A DNA stretch of 64,000 bases from Natronococcus sp. A-GB1 (GCF_029688845.1 NZ_JARUKW010000005.1:124001-188000), one strand, 5' to 3'; shown: positions 25,280-33,859, numbered from the stretch's first letter. Notes: generated by a model from the letters alone, not told the origin. A program made the numbers and translations.

Positions 25280-26349
25280 ACGCCGACGACGAGACGCTGC
25301 TGGCGGAACTCCTCGAGGGGAAACACCGCGCGCTGGCCCGGACGATTTCGAAGATCGAGAACCGCGCGCCGGGCTACCGGGAGCTGATCTCCAAGCTGTA
25401 CGCCCACACGGGCGAGGCCGAGGTGATCGGGATCACAGGCAGTCCCGGCGCGGGGAAGTCGACGCTGGTCGACAAGCTCGCCGAGACCTACCGCGAGCGC
25501 GGCGAGACCGTCGGCGTCATCGCGATCGACCCCTCCTCGCCGTTTACCGGCGGGGCGGTGCTGGGCGATCGGATCCGAATGGCCTCGACGGTCGGGGATA
25601 TGGACGTCTTCGTGCGCTCGATGAGCGCCCGCGGGACGCTGGGCGGGCTCTCGACCGCCACTGCGGACGCCGTCAAGGCAATGGACGCCTTCGGGAAGGA
25701 CAAAATCATCATCGAAACCGTCGGCGCCGGCCAGAACGAGATCGACATCGTCCGTACCGCAGATACGGTCGCCGTACTCGTCCCGCCGGGATCGGGCGAC
25801 GACGTCCAGACGCTCAAAGCCGGCATCCTCGAGATCGCGGACGTCTTCGTCGTCAACAAGGCCGACCGTCCCGGCACCGATCGAACGGTCCAGGAGCTCC
25901 GAGAGATGATCGAACTCGGTTCCGGGAGCGGCCTCAGTGGGAGCGGTCACCACGGCGCCGACGCGGGGGGCGACGTCGGTGGCTCCGCGGTTGCGACGCA
26001 GGACGACCCCGAGGAGCGCGCGACGTGGACGACGCCCATCGTCGAGACGGTTGCCACCGACGGGACCGGCGTCGACGACTTCATCGACGAGCTTGTGGCC
26101 CACCGCGAGTACCTCGTCGACTCCGGCGCCCACGCGGAAAAGGCCCGCCAGCGCTCGGCCGAGGAGATCCGAACCCTGCTGCGCGAGGACGTTCACGCCA
26201 TGCTCGAGGACGAACTCGAGCGCGCTGGCGGGATCGACGACCTCGCGGCGGCGGTCGCGGCGGGTGAGACCGACCCCTACACCGTCGCCGACGAGGTGCT
26301 GTCGCCGGTCGAGGACTGCCTCGCGGAGCTCGAGACTCGGAACCCGTAG
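25276..26349 (+). CDS. meaB: Methylmalonyl-CoA mutase chaperone GTPase MeaB
   Basis: The 357-residue protein is a G3E-type GTPase that protects and reloads cobalamin on the mutase. Walker A is GITGSPGAGKSTLVDKL (about 52-68), with switch residues in AIDPSSPFTGGAVLGDRIRM and IIIETVGAGQNEIDI, and a guanine-specificity motif, VNKAD. A hydrophilic insert (about 215-250, GSGSGLSGSGHHGADAGGD) sits after the NKAD helix and looks like a haloarchaeal solvent-exposed loop. The helical C-terminus (HAEKARQRSAEEIRTLL) supports dimerisation. It is coupled to the upstream B12 subunit. Confidence 0.95.
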   Translation: MNADDETLLAELLEGKHRALARTISKIENRAPGYRELISKLYAHTGEAEVIGITGSPGAGKSTLVDKLAETYRERGETVGVIAIDPSSPFTGGAVLGDRIRMASTVGDMDVFVRSMSARGTLGGLSTATADAVKAMDAFGKDKIIIETVGAGQNEIDIVRTADTVAVLVPPGSGDDVQTLKAGILEIADVFVVNKADRPGTDRTVQELREMIELGSGSGLSGSGHHGADAGGDVGGSAVATQDDPEERATWTTPIVETVATDGTGVDDFIDELVAHREYLVDSGAHAEKARQRSAEEIRTLLREDVHAMLEDELERAGGIDDLAAAVAAGETDPYTVADEVLSPVEDCLAELETRNP

Positions 26350-26394
26350 CTGTGCCAACCGCAGGCATAAGGCGTTCGCCGCGGTACGAATGGT

Positions 26395-27387
26395 ATGCGA
26401 ATCCGAACAGTTCTGGGAGGTCTCGTCGGTACCGCCGGGGCGGCCGTACTCGGCAACCGACTCCTGAAGCGCCGCGCCAGCAAGTTCGAGCACCGACTGC
26501 CCGGACTCGAGCGGACGTACCGCTGGCGGGGAATGGAAGTGAGCTACACCGTCGCCGGCGATCCGAACGACGACGATCTACTGCTGCTCCACGGAATCCA
26601 CGCCGGCGCCAGCAACTACGAGTTCGAACCCGTCATCGAGCTGCTGGCCGAGAACTACCGCGTCGTCGCCGTTGACCTGCCCGGCTTCGGCCGCTCCGAG
26701 CGGCCACCGCTGGTCTACTCTGCGGGACTGTACGCCGAGTTCGTCCGGGATTTCGCGGCCGACGTCACCGACGAGCCGATCGTCATCGCGTCCTCGTTGA
26801 CCGGGACGTTCGCCGTCGACGCGGCCACGGACAGCGAGTTCGAGCACCTGGTGTTGATCGGCCCGACCGGCGACACCGGCGACAGCCGCCCGTGGCTACG
26901 ATCGCTGATCCGCGCACCCGTCGTCGGCACGACACTGTTCAATCTGGTGGCGAGCAAGCCGTCGATCCGGTACTTCTACGACCGGGACGGCTACTACGAT
27001 CCAGATCGGATCGACGACGACGAGGTCGAGTACGCCTGGACGAGCGCCCACCAGCCCGGCGCCCGGTACGCCCCCGCTTCCTTCGTTGCGGGGACGCTCG
27101 ATCCCGACTTCGACCTCCAGACCGAACTCGCCGCGCTCGAGACGCCGACCACGCTCGTCTGGGGTCGGGACGCCGAACTCGTCCCGCTGCGGGAGGGACG
27201 AACCCTCGCGGACGCGGCCGATCGGGACCTTGTCGTCATCGACTACGCGACCCAGCTCCCCCACGCCGAACACCCCAAGAAGTTCGTCGAGTACCTGACG
27301 ACGGAGCTGCTCGAGAGCGACCTCGGCGTCGACTCCGGAGCCGGTTCGGACTCTGGCATCGGCTCCGACTCCGATCTCGAGGTCTGA
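26395..27387 (+). CDS. Alpha/beta hydrolase
   Basis: The protein has 330 residues. The oxyanion motif is LLLHGIHAGASNYEFE, the strand/loop VVAVDLPGFGRSERPP is typical, and the nucleophile elbow is IVIASSLTGTF, with Ser in place of the usual G-x-S-x-G first glycine (A-S-S-L-T-G). The catalytic Asp is probably in GRDAELVPLREG and the His in QLPHAEHPKKF. The N-terminus (RIRTVLGGLVGTAGAAVLGNRLLKRR) could be a membrane-attached or uncleaved signal-like segment. It is an esterase or lipase of unknown substrate. The C-terminal tail is a GSDSG-type acidic repeat. Confidence 0.8.
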   Translation: MRIRTVLGGLVGTAGAAVLGNRLLKRRASKFEHRLPGLERTYRWRGMEVSYTVAGDPNDDDLLLLHGIHAGASNYEFEPVIELLAENYRVVAVDLPGFGRSERPPLVYSAGLYAEFVRDFAADVTDEPIVIASSLTGTFAVDAATDSEFEHLVLIGPTGDTGDSRPWLRSLIRAPVVGTTLFNLVASKPSIRYFYDRDGYYDPDRIDDDEVEYAWTSAHQPGARYAPASFVAGTLDPDFDLQTELAALETPTTLVWGRDAELVPLREGRTLADAADRDLVVIDYATQLPHAEHPKKFVEYLTTELLESDLGVDSGAGSDSGIGSDSDLEV

Positions 27388-27465
27388 CGGGCGACCGACT
27401 CGAGAGCTCGCTGCTGTCGAGTTTTCGACTGAAAAGAAAACGAAACGGCTCGAGAGGAGAAGACC

Positions 27466-28320
27466 TCAGAACAGCGGCTCCGGTTCTGCCGGCGGGGTCC
27501 GCTTGTGTTCGCTTTCCTCGTGGAACTCCTGGATGCGCTCGACCGCCTCGATCGAGGTGTCGGTCAGTCGGGCCGTCACCGATGCGGGGAGGTTGCCGTC
27601 GATGTGGAACGCGAGGACGGCGTCGAGCGTGTCGTAGCTCATCCCCATCTCCTCCTCGTCGGTGCCGTAGTCGACCATCCCGCCGGTCGGCGTCTTCCGG
27701 ACGACCGATTCGTCGACGCCCAGGTGGGCCGCGACCTGTCGGACCTGCTGCTTGTAGAGGTTGCCGAGCGGGTTGCAGTCGACGCCACCATCACCGTACT
27801 TGGTCACGTAGCCGGTCCCGAGTTCGGCGCGGTTTCCGGTGCCGAGCACGATCCGGTTCTCGCGGTTGGCCAGCAGGTAGATCAGTGTCATCCGGACGCG
27901 GGCGCTGGTGTTGCCGACGTAGCGTCCTTCCCACTCGTCCTCGGAGGGGTTCTCGGTCTCGGCGTCGCCCTGGTCCAGGACCTCCTTCATGATCGAGTCG
28001 ATGCCGATCACGTCGTAGTCGATACCCAGCTCCTCGGCGACGTGTTCGGCGTCGCTCATGTTCTCGTCCTCGTTTACTTCCTTGGGGAGGAGCACGCCGT
28101 GGACGTTCTCCGCGCCGAGCGCCTCGACGGCGAGGTAGGCGGTCGCCGTGCTGTCGATGCCGCCAGAGAGCGCGATCTCCGCACCGTCGGCACCCATCGC
28201 GTCGACGCGCTCGCGAATGAAGTCGGTCAGGTGGTCGATCTGCGCTTCCATCTCGTCTTCGGAAAATCGAAGGTCTACGGGGCTGATCTCCTCTTGTGTT
28301 TGCTCGTAGAGGGTGTCCAT
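27466..28320 (-). CDS. nadE: NAD+ synthetase, ammonia type
   Basis: The enzyme converts nicotinic acid adenine dinucleotide to NAD+ with ATP and ammonia. The 284-residue protein has the PP-loop motif ALSGGIDSTATAYLA (about 48-62), then LLPKEVNEDENMSDAEHV, the substrate region LGTGNRAELGTGYVTKYGDGG, and PVV-like RKTPTGGMVDYGTDEEEMG. There is no glutaminase domain, so it uses free ammonia. The start is ATG 28320 (MDTLYEQTQEEISP). The gene is monocistronic. Confidence 0.95.
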   Translation of the reverse strand: MDTLYEQTQEEISPVDLRFSEDEMEAQIDHLTDFIRERVDAMGADGAEIALSGGIDSTATAYLAVEALGAENVHGVLLPKEVNEDENMSDAEHVAEELGIDYDVIGIDSIMKEVLDQGDAETENPSEDEWEGRYVGNTSARVRMTLIYLLANRENRIVLGTGNRAELGTGYVTKYGDGGVDCNPLGNLYKQQVRQVAAHLGVDESVVRKTPTGGMVDYGTDEEEMGMSYDTLDAVLAFHIDGNLPASVTARLTDTSIEAVERIQEFHEESEHKRTPPAEPEPLF

Positions 28321-28455
28321 TGTGAGTACTGGATAACCGGGCGTGTGACTGAAAAGCCATACGCTTTCGTTATCAGATCAGGGCCTGATCTCTCCGATTT
28401 CGGGTGAACGATCATCAGCGACCTCGCCCTCCTCGGGCCATTCGGTTCCCGCGTG

Positions 28456-28804
28456 CTAGTAGTCGCCGAATGGAGCCTCGAGCATAATCGACTGGTCCAT
28501 TTCAGCGGCGAGTCGCCCGTGTAACTCGGTCCCGAGCGCGGGGAACTCGCTGTCAGTCGGTTTCGCGACCTCAACGGTGACGACCTGCTGGTCGTCGAAC
28601 GCCCCGCGGGTCGTGTACTCCGCCGAGACCGACACCAGCTCGAGCTCCTCGTACCGGGGGTCCTCGAGGGCAGCCTCGACCTCTGTCCAGGTTTGAGGTC
28701 CTCGACTTTCGCACGGAGCTTCCGGTGGGTGCTCCCGCGCTGGTTGCGCGGCCCTCCGCGAACCGTCCCGAGATCTCGTCGAGCTTCAGTTGTAGAAGAC
28801 GCAC
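28456..28804 (-). pseudogene. Remnant of a frameshifted gene, family unknown
   Basis: Reading the minus strand, bases 28690 down to 28456 encode a convincing C-terminus with haloarchaeal codon use: TWTEVEAALEDPRYEELE, then VTVEVAKPTDSEFPALGTE, ending MLEAPFGDY and TAG. The coding character upstream continues in a different frame (STHRKLRAKVEDLKPGQ, around 28690-28740) and in a third frame near 28750-28804 (RLLQLKLDEISGRFAEGR). No single frame spans the region, so at least two frameshifts or deletions have occurred. I do not recognise the parent family. A sequencing error is possible but would need two events. Confidence 0.5.
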
Positions 28805-28861
28805 CCTCCGAATCGAGCACGACTCTCCCGCGCGGAGTCAAGACCGTTGTGGCTTGAGCTC

Positions 28862-29251
28862 TCAGACCGGGCTGAACCCGAGGATGCGCTCGCCGGTCGT
28901 CTCCGAGACCGTGATCTCGAGTTCGACCTCGAGGCCGGTCTCGACGGTCTCGAGGTCGGCGCCGACGACCTGGCCGGTGAGCCGAACGGGGCCGAAGGCG
29001 GCGACGGCCGTCGCGTAGGGGGCGTCCTCCTCGAAGGCGGGCGTCGGGACGTGGGTGACGGTAAACGTCTGAATCTCGCCGCTGTCGGGCAGGACGGTCT
29101 CCTCGAGGTCGGTCGCGCCGCAGTCCGGACAGACCCGACGGGGGGGCAGCGAGGCGTGGCCCTCGGGACACTCGAGACAGTAGGCCGCGTCGTCCTCGGC
29201 GGCGTCGAGCCACTCGTCGAAGCCGGCGTCCTGGACGTCGTCGTCGCTCAT
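28862..29251 (-). CDS. DUF35 OB-fold/zinc-ribbon partner of thiolase
   Basis: The protein has 129 residues. The N-terminal rubredoxin-like ribbon has CLEC and CPDCG knuckles (about 25-45), followed by an OB-fold (GEIQTFTVTHVPTPAF, VRLTGQVVGAD). In archaea, DUF35 proteins bind CoA and channel acyl-CoA between thiolase and its partner enzyme. It overlaps the thiolase gene by four bases (ATGA), so the two are made together. No HMG-CoA synthase gene lies in the window, so this pair may serve beta-oxidation or another acyl-CoA pathway rather than mevalonate synthesis. Confidence 0.88.
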   Translation of the reverse strand: MSDDDVQDAGFDEWLDAAEDDAAYCLECPEGHASLPPRRVCPDCGATDLEETVLPDSGEIQTFTVTHVPTPAFEEDAPYATAVAAFGPVRLTGQVVGADLETVETGLEVELEITVSETTGERILGFSPV

Positions 29252-30414
29252 CGGTCCACCTCCAGAACGTGAACGGTTGCACTCGCGACCGTTCCACCCG
29301 CGTTGTGCGCGACGCCGGTCGCCGCGTCGGAGACGAACTCGCTGTTCGGATGATCGCCCGAAAGCAGGTCGGACAGTTCGGCGATCTGTGAGACGCCCGT
29401 CGCGCCGACGGGGTGGCCCTTGGCCTTCAGCCCGCCAGAGAGGTTGATCGGCGTCTCGCCGTCGGCCGTGGTTCGACCGTCGCGAGCCGCAGAGATTCCT
29501 TCGCCTACCGGCTCGAGGTCGAGCGCCTCGATCGCCAGCACCTCCGCGATCGTAAAGCAATCGTGGACCTCGGCGACGTCGACGTCGGCCGCGTCGATCC
29601 CCGCGTCGGCGTAGGCCTCCTCGCCGGCCTCGCGGGCGGCGGGCGAGCGTGCGAGGTACTCGCGGTCGTGGAGGGCCATCCGGTCGCCGCCCTGTCCCGT
29701 TCCGGAGATCGAAACCGGCGCGTCGAGGTCGTGTTCCTCGGCGTACTCCTCGCTTACGAGGACGGCCGCGGCAGCGCCGTCGGAGATCGGACAGGAGTCG
29801 TACAGCCCGAGCGGTTCCGAAACCGGGGGCGCCTCGAGGACGTCCTCGATCTCGATCGCGCTCTGATACTGGGCCTTCTCGTTGGTCAGGGCGTTCTCGT
29901 GGTTTTTCATCGCGACATGAGCGAGGTCCTCGTGTTCGCCGCCGTACTCGTCGAAGTACGCCTGGGCCATCAGCGCGTAGGCGCCGGGGAAGGTCATCCC
30001 TGCTCGGACTTCCCAGAGGTCGTCGGCCGCGATCGCCAGGGCCTCGGTCGCGCCCGCGGTGCCGAGGTTGGTCATCCGTTCGGCGCCCCCGACGAGGACG
30101 ACGTTGTCCTCGCCGTTGCGGATCCGGAACACGGCGTCGCGGACGGCGGCCCCGCTCGAGGCACACGCCGACTCGTAGCGGGTGGCCGGGGCCTGGATCC
30201 CCGCGGCCTCGGCCATCAGGGGGCCGTGGTGGCCTTGGTGCTCCGACAGTTCGCCCATGAAGTTTCCGTACAACAGTGCGTCGACATCCGATCGGGGGAC
30301 GTCGCTTTCCTCGAAGGCGGTGACGGTTGCCTCCGCGAAGAGGTCCCGGCTCGTCCGTTCGGGACTGTGACCGAACGCGGTCAGCCCGGAACCTGCGACA
30401 CGTACGTCAGACAT
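29248..30414 (-). CDS. Thiolase family protein (SCP-x/acetyl-CoA acetyltransferase type)
   Basis: The protein has 388 residues. The nucleophilic Cys is in ESACASSGAAVRDA (about 81-94), the His-containing motifs are EVHDCFTIAEVL and KAKGHPVGATGV, and the start is VRVAGSGLTAFG. The lack of the classic C-terminal CxG motif and the pairing with a DUF35 protein place it with archaeal SCP-x-like thiolases. The start is ATG 30414 (MSDVRVAG); an ATG six bases upstream is also possible. Together with DUF35 it forms a two-gene unit that condenses or cleaves acyl-CoA. Confidence 0.9.
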   Translation of the reverse strand: MSDVRVAGSGLTAFGHSPERTSRDLFAEATVTAFEESDVPRSDVDALLYGNFMGELSEHQGHHGPLMAEAAGIQAPATRYESACASSGAAVRDAVFRIRNGEDNVVLVGGAERMTNLGTAGATEALAIAADDLWEVRAGMTFPGAYALMAQAYFDEYGGEHEDLAHVAMKNHENALTNEKAQYQSAIEIEDVLEAPPVSEPLGLYDSCPISDGAAAAVLVSEEYAEEHDLDAPVSISGTGQGGDRMALHDREYLARSPAAREAGEEAYADAGIDAADVDVAEVHDCFTIAEVLAIEALDLEPVGEGISAARDGRTTADGETPINLSGGLKAKGHPVGATGVSQIAELSDLLSGDHPNSEFVSDAATGVAHNAGGTVASATVHVLEVDR

Positions 30415-30578
30415 ACGCATCCATTGTGGACGGACCCGTTAATACCCCGCGGTTAATATCTCAACGTCGGCAGTATTGGCCGCCTGCGGTTCGAATTAAC
30501 TCCAATGTGAGTTCAACTCGGTGGCACGCACTGTCCAGTTTCCACGCGCTTATCACCCACTCGTTCGCACGTTCGGGT

Positions 30579-31646
30579 ATGGAATCCGCGCCGTTCGACA
30601 CCGACCTTCTCGAGAAGCTGACCGAGACCAGCGGGGTCCCCGGTTACGAGGATCGCGTCCGCGAACTCGCCGTCGAGGAACTCGAGGAGAGCGTCGATCG
30701 TGTTCGAACCGACGCGATGGGCAACGTGGTCGGAACCCTCGAGGGCGACTCGGAGTACTCGGTCGCCGTCGCGGCCCACATGGACGAGATCGGCTTCATG
30801 GTCCGGAACGTTCGCGGCGAGGACGAGGGGTTCGGATTCGTCGAACTCGACGCACTGGGCGGGTGGGACGCCCGCGTGCTCAAGGCCCAGCGGGTGACGA
30901 TCCACACCGAGGAGGGCGACATCCCGGGCGTCATCGGCTCACCGCCGCCCCACACCCTGGACGAGGAAGAGCGAGAGAAGAAAGCCGAAGTCGAGGACGT
31001 CGACGTCGACGTCGGCCTCCCCTACGAGGAGGCGACCGATCGAATCTCCCCGGGCGATCTGGTCACGATGGAGCAAACCACCGAACGCGTCGGCGAGACG
31101 ATCACCGGAAAGGCGCTTGACGACCGGGTCTGTCTGTTCGCGATGCTCGAGGCCGCGCGCCAGCTCACCGAACCCGACGTCACGATCCACTTCTGTGCGA
31201 CGGTCCAGGAGGAAGTCGGGCTCCGAGGCGCGAACGCGCTGGGTGTCGACGTCGACCCCGATCTCGCGATCGCGCTCGACGTCACCGTCGCCAACGACCT
31301 CCCCGAGTTCGACGACGGCGAGTACGTCACGGAACTCGGCGAGGGAACGGCGATCAAGCTCAAGGACTCGAGCGTCATCACGAACCCGAAGGTCCACCGT
31401 CGGATGCAGGCCGTCGCCGACGAGCGGGAGATCGACTTCCAGCTCGAGATCCTCCCCGCGGGCGGCACCGACACCGCCGGCTTCCAGAACACGGCGGGCG
31501 CGAAGCCCGTCGGCGCCATCTCGATCCCGACGCGCTATCTGCACACCGTCACCGAGACCGCCCACGTCGACGACATCGCGGCGACGATCGACCTGCTCCA
31601 TGCGTTCCTCGAGAGCGAGGATGGTCACCACGAGTACACGCTCTGA
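30579..31646 (+). CDS. M42 family metallo-aminopeptidase (TET type)
   Basis: The protein has 355 residues. Dinuclear metal ligands are visible in AAHMDEIGFMVRN, KALDDRVCLFAMLEA and VQEEVGLRGANA (the EE pair), with the downstream ligand Asp in ALDVT and a His in RYLHTVTETAH. Archaeal M42 enzymes form dodecameric tetrahedral particles that trim peptides released by the proteasome. Between the first two ligands sits the usual protease-associated insertion, here with an acidic run (EEEREKKAEVEDVDVDV). The start is ATG 30579. It stands alone between the thiolase and lipoprotein genes. Confidence 0.9.
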   Translation: MESAPFDTDLLEKLTETSGVPGYEDRVRELAVEELEESVDRVRTDAMGNVVGTLEGDSEYSVAVAAHMDEIGFMVRNVRGEDEGFGFVELDALGGWDARVLKAQRVTIHTEEGDIPGVIGSPPPHTLDEEEREKKAEVEDVDVDVGLPYEEATDRISPGDLVTMEQTTERVGETITGKALDDRVCLFAMLEAARQLTEPDVTIHFCATVQEEVGLRGANALGVDVDPDLAIALDVTVANDLPEFDDGEYVTELGEGTAIKLKDSSVITNPKVHRRMQAVADEREIDFQLEILPAGGTDTAGFQNTAGAKPVGAISIPTRYLHTVTETAHVDDIAATIDLLHAFLESEDGHHEYTL

Positions 31647-31698
31647 GAGCGGCGAATGGCTCCCGGTTCGAACGATCCACACTATCAGTTAATGTAGT

Positions 31699-31711
31699 GA
31701 TATAAAAATAG
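31699..31711 (+). promoter_or_regulatory. TATA box upstream of lipoprotein gene
   Basis: The AT-rich stretch GATATAAAAATAG in otherwise GC-rich DNA fits an archaeal TATA element on the plus strand. Transcription would begin near 31730, leaving a leader of about 50 bases before the GTG at 31781. Confidence 0.5.
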
Positions 31712-31780
31712 TAGTGAAAGTTCTCTTCGAACTCATGTCAATACAGTAATCTTTTGTGTGGCGTCGATGTTGACTGTCTC

Positions 31781-32296
31781 GTGGAACGAAGAAACGTGCT
31801 ACTTGGTGGATCAGTGGTTCTGACCAGCGTTCTGGCGGGCTGCGCCAGCGACGACGATAGCGGCGACGACGAGTACCAGGACGGTGATGGGAACAGCGAC
31901 GAGAACGGTGGCGACGAGAACGGCAACGGCAACGAAACCGACGACGGCGACGAGGAGGAACTCGACGAGGAGGACGTCGAAGACCGAGACGAGGGCGAGG
32001 ACGTCCTCGAGTTCGGCGACCTCGAGATCCTCGAGCACGAGCTCGTGATCGAGGAAGACGAGTTCAGCGACGATATCGAAGTCGAGGGGATCATCGAGAA
32101 CACCGGAGACGAGCAGTTCGACTACGTCGAAGTCGGCGTTCGGATCTACGATCCGGACGGCCATCAGCTCGACCGGTACATGACCAACACCCAGGACCTC
32201 GACGGCGACCAGACTTGGGCGTTCGAGATCATGATCATGGAGGACGCCGAGGACGTCGACGACTACGACATCGGGGTCAGCGGCAGCCAGTACTGA
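31781..32296 (+). CDS. Acidic secreted lipoprotein with FxLYD-like domain
   Basis: The protein has 171 residues. The signal peptide MERRNVLLGGSVVLTSVLAGC (RR pair, lipobox with Cys21) predicts Tat export and lipid anchoring. A low-complexity Asp/Glu/Gly/Asn linker (about 22-75) carries a compact domain (about 80-171) with VEGIIENTGDEQFDYVEV and YDPDGHQLDR, the same pattern as the product of 12477-12866. Role unknown. The start is the GTG at 31781, which sets the RR motif at the very N-terminus. Confidence 0.75.
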   Translation: MERRNVLLGGSVVLTSVLAGCASDDDSGDDEYQDGDGNSDENGGDENGNGNETDDGDEEELDEEDVEDRDEGEDVLEFGDLEILEHELVIEEDEFSDDIEVEGIIENTGDEQFDYVEVGVRIYDPDGHQLDRYMTNTQDLDGDQTWAFEIMIMEDAEDVDDYDIGVSGSQY

Positions 32297-32393
32297 CGTC
32301 GGTCGAATACACCGACCCCGTCGCTTTTTCCCAGACGTCCCTCGGAGACGCCACGGGCTTCCGCGGAACGAACTCGCCCCATCCTGGCCGTTC

Positions 32394-32867
32394 TCAGTCC
32401 GGGAGCTGGGCGAGCGAGAACCAGAACGTCTGGATCAGCTCGACCCGCTCGACGAGCTCGTCGGGGTCGACCGGTTTCGTCAGGTAGGCGTTGGCGCCGG
32501 CCGCGTAGGCCCGCTGGATGTCGTCGTCGTCGTTCGAACTCGAGAGGACGATGATCGGAATACGGCTGTGTTCGGGGTCCGACTTCACCTCGGTGAGCAC
32601 CTCGTGGCCGTCCGTGTGGGGCAGGTTCAGGTCGAGCAGGATCAGATCAGGCTGGGGAGCGTCGGCGTACTCGCCGCGCTGGTAGACGAACTCGACCGCC
32701 TCGTCGCCGTTGGTGACGACGTGCAGCTGGTGTGGAATCGCGGTGACTGCAAGCGCCTCCTGCAGCAGGCGGACGTCGCCGGGGTTGTCCTCGACGAGGA
32801 GGATCTCGGCATCCTCGGAGCTGGGTTCCGACGGAGGAACACGTTTCGAGGCCTCGCTGTCGGTCAT
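32394..32867 (-). CDS. Stand-alone response regulator receiver
   Basis: The 157-residue protein is a single receiver domain with no output domain. The acidic pair is in EILLVEDNPGDV, the phosphoacceptor Asp in DLILLDLNLPHTDG, the Thr/Ser switch in IIVLSSSND, and the Lys in AYLTKPVDPDE. The domain resembles Rcp1-type regulators that dock to phytochrome-like kinases (long beta4-alpha4 loop, NPGDVRLLQEAL start). It probably relays phosphate from one of the PAS/GAF kinases; the kinase at 5894-8962 is a candidate only by type. It may be preceded by a tiny coupled ORF (32864-32971). Confidence 0.9.
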   Translation of the reverse strand: MTDSEASKRVPPSEPSSEDAEILLVEDNPGDVRLLQEALAVTAIPHQLHVVTNGDEAVEFVYQRGEYADAPQPDLILLDLNLPHTDGHEVLTEVKSDPEHSRIPIIVLSSSNDDDDIQRAYAAGANAYLTKPVDPDELVERVELIQTFWFSLAQLPD

Positions 32868-32971
32868 CGCTCCTCGAGTACGGACCGTGAGCTCGCAGTG
32901 TTCGTCGGCAGCTCGTCGATGGAAAGAGAGAGTGCGTCGGTCGCCGATCGGTGCGTGCTCGAGAGTCCCAT
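32864..32971 (-). CDS. Possible 35-residue upstream ORF coupled to the response regulator
   Basis: This short minus-strand frame starts ATG at 32971 (MGLSSTHRSATDALSLSIDE) and stops TGA at 32866-32864, overlapping the response-regulator start as ATGA. The overlap would couple their translation. A TATA-like element lies upstream at 33024-33036 and would make a leader of suitable length. No family is recognised and codon use is only moderately typical, so it may be chance. Confidence 0.3.
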   Translation of the reverse strand: MGLSSTHRSATDALSLSIDELPTNTASSRSVLEER

Positions 32972-33023
32972 GTCGGAGTGGAGACTACCGACCACCGAGA
33001 GAATGCGGACTACCTATGTAACG

Positions 33024-33036
33024 CCTTTATATACTC
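33024..33036. promoter_or_regulatory. Strong TATA-like element usable on either strand
   Basis: The sequence CTTTATATACTCG stands out in GC-rich DNA. On the minus strand (GTATATAAAG) it could drive the response regulator at 32867 through a leader. On the plus strand it lies 24-31 bases upstream of an ATG at 33057 that opens a 34-codon frame (MPTSHARTFFSS onward, stop at 33161), a spacing typical of leaderless genes. That small frame ends inside the palindrome at 33151-33170. I cannot tell which direction is used. Confidence 0.5.
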
Positions 33037-33150
33037 GTCCGGCGACGCCGCTGTCGATGCCGACGAGCCACGCGAGAACGTTCTTCTCGAGTCGAAGCGG
33101 TCTCTCAGCGTTCGAGAGTCAGCGACAGCAGCGGTTCGGACTGGCCTCCC

Positions 33151-33170
33151 CCCACGACTGAAGTCGTGGG
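33151..33170. mobile_element. Palindrome typical of IS200/IS605 ends (solo relic)
   Basis: Arms CCCACGACT and AGTCGTGGG, nine bases each, are separated by GA and followed by CTTTCTCCTC. The hairpin CCCACGACTNNAGTCGTGGG followed by a pyrimidine stretch is characteristic of the subterminal palindromes of haloarchaeal IS200/IS605 elements and of the derived palindrome-associated (PATE) sequences. No TnpA or TnpB frame exists nearby and the matching other end was not found, so this is read as a leftover end. Confidence 0.55.
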
Positions 33171-33199
33171 CTTTCTCCTCGAATCTCTGTAATCGGCGG

Positions 33200-33721
33200 C
33201 TATGGCATCTCGTGGACCGTCAGCTCGACGTCCCGGTACTGGCCCTCGATGTCGGCGACCAGCCGTTCGACGACGGTCTCGGCCTCGTCGAGGATCTTGG
33301 GTTCGACCTTTCGGACGACCCAGTCCAGCGAGACGAACCGGGGTAGCGAGAGCGCGCTCTCGTCGGCCGAGTACGGATCGTAGGTCGCATCGAAGTAGAC
33401 CCGACTCGCCGTCTCGACACCCGCGGGTGCGGCGTCCGGCTCGGGCTCGACGCGCCACTCGCCGCTGGCGTCGATGTCGTTGAGCAGGTGCCACTCGAGC
33501 GATCGGGGGGCGTCGATCGCGGTTACCTTCGACCGGGCGGTGTAGTTGAGCTTCCACCAGGCGAGCCGGAGATCGTACACCGAGCCGATGTCGCCGTTTC
33601 CGCGGACGCGAACCTCCTCGAGGTGGTCCGTATATCGCGGGTAGTCGACGAACGACCGAACGTACGGAAACACCTCCTCGGGCGGACGGTACGCGACCGT
33701 ACTGAGCAGGATCCTGTCCAC
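33200..33721 (-). CDS. SRPBCC (START-like) lipid-binding protein
   Basis: The protein has 173 residues. The sequence DRILLSTVAYRPPEEVFPYVRSFVDYPRY is the typical opening of polyketide-cyclase/coenzyme Q-binding SRPBCC proteins, with a helix-grip fold suggested by alternating strands (YFDATYDPYS) and a long C-terminal helix (LDEAETVVERLVADIEGQY). It should bind a hydrophobic ligand; which one is unknown. I chose the GTG at 33721, as the domain starts there. An ATG at 33760 would add 13 residues. It is divergent from the flavoprotein gene at 33860. Confidence 0.75.
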   Translation of the reverse strand: MDRILLSTVAYRPPEEVFPYVRSFVDYPRYTDHLEEVRVRGNGDIGSVYDLRLAWWKLNYTARSKVTAIDAPRSLEWHLLNDIDASGEWRVEPEPDAAPAGVETASRVYFDATYDPYSADESALSLPRFVSLDWVVRKVEPKILDEAETVVERLVADIEGQYRDVELTVHEMP

Positions 33722-33859
33722 GACGGATGTAGGGCGTGCGTCGGTAGTAAGGATTCCCATTCGGAGAGTACGCGGTGCGACGGGACAGCGCCGACGGTTC
33801 GCACTCGGGGGCGCACCTGGTTGGGAATCTTCTATACGGCGGGCCGTCAACGGTCACGT

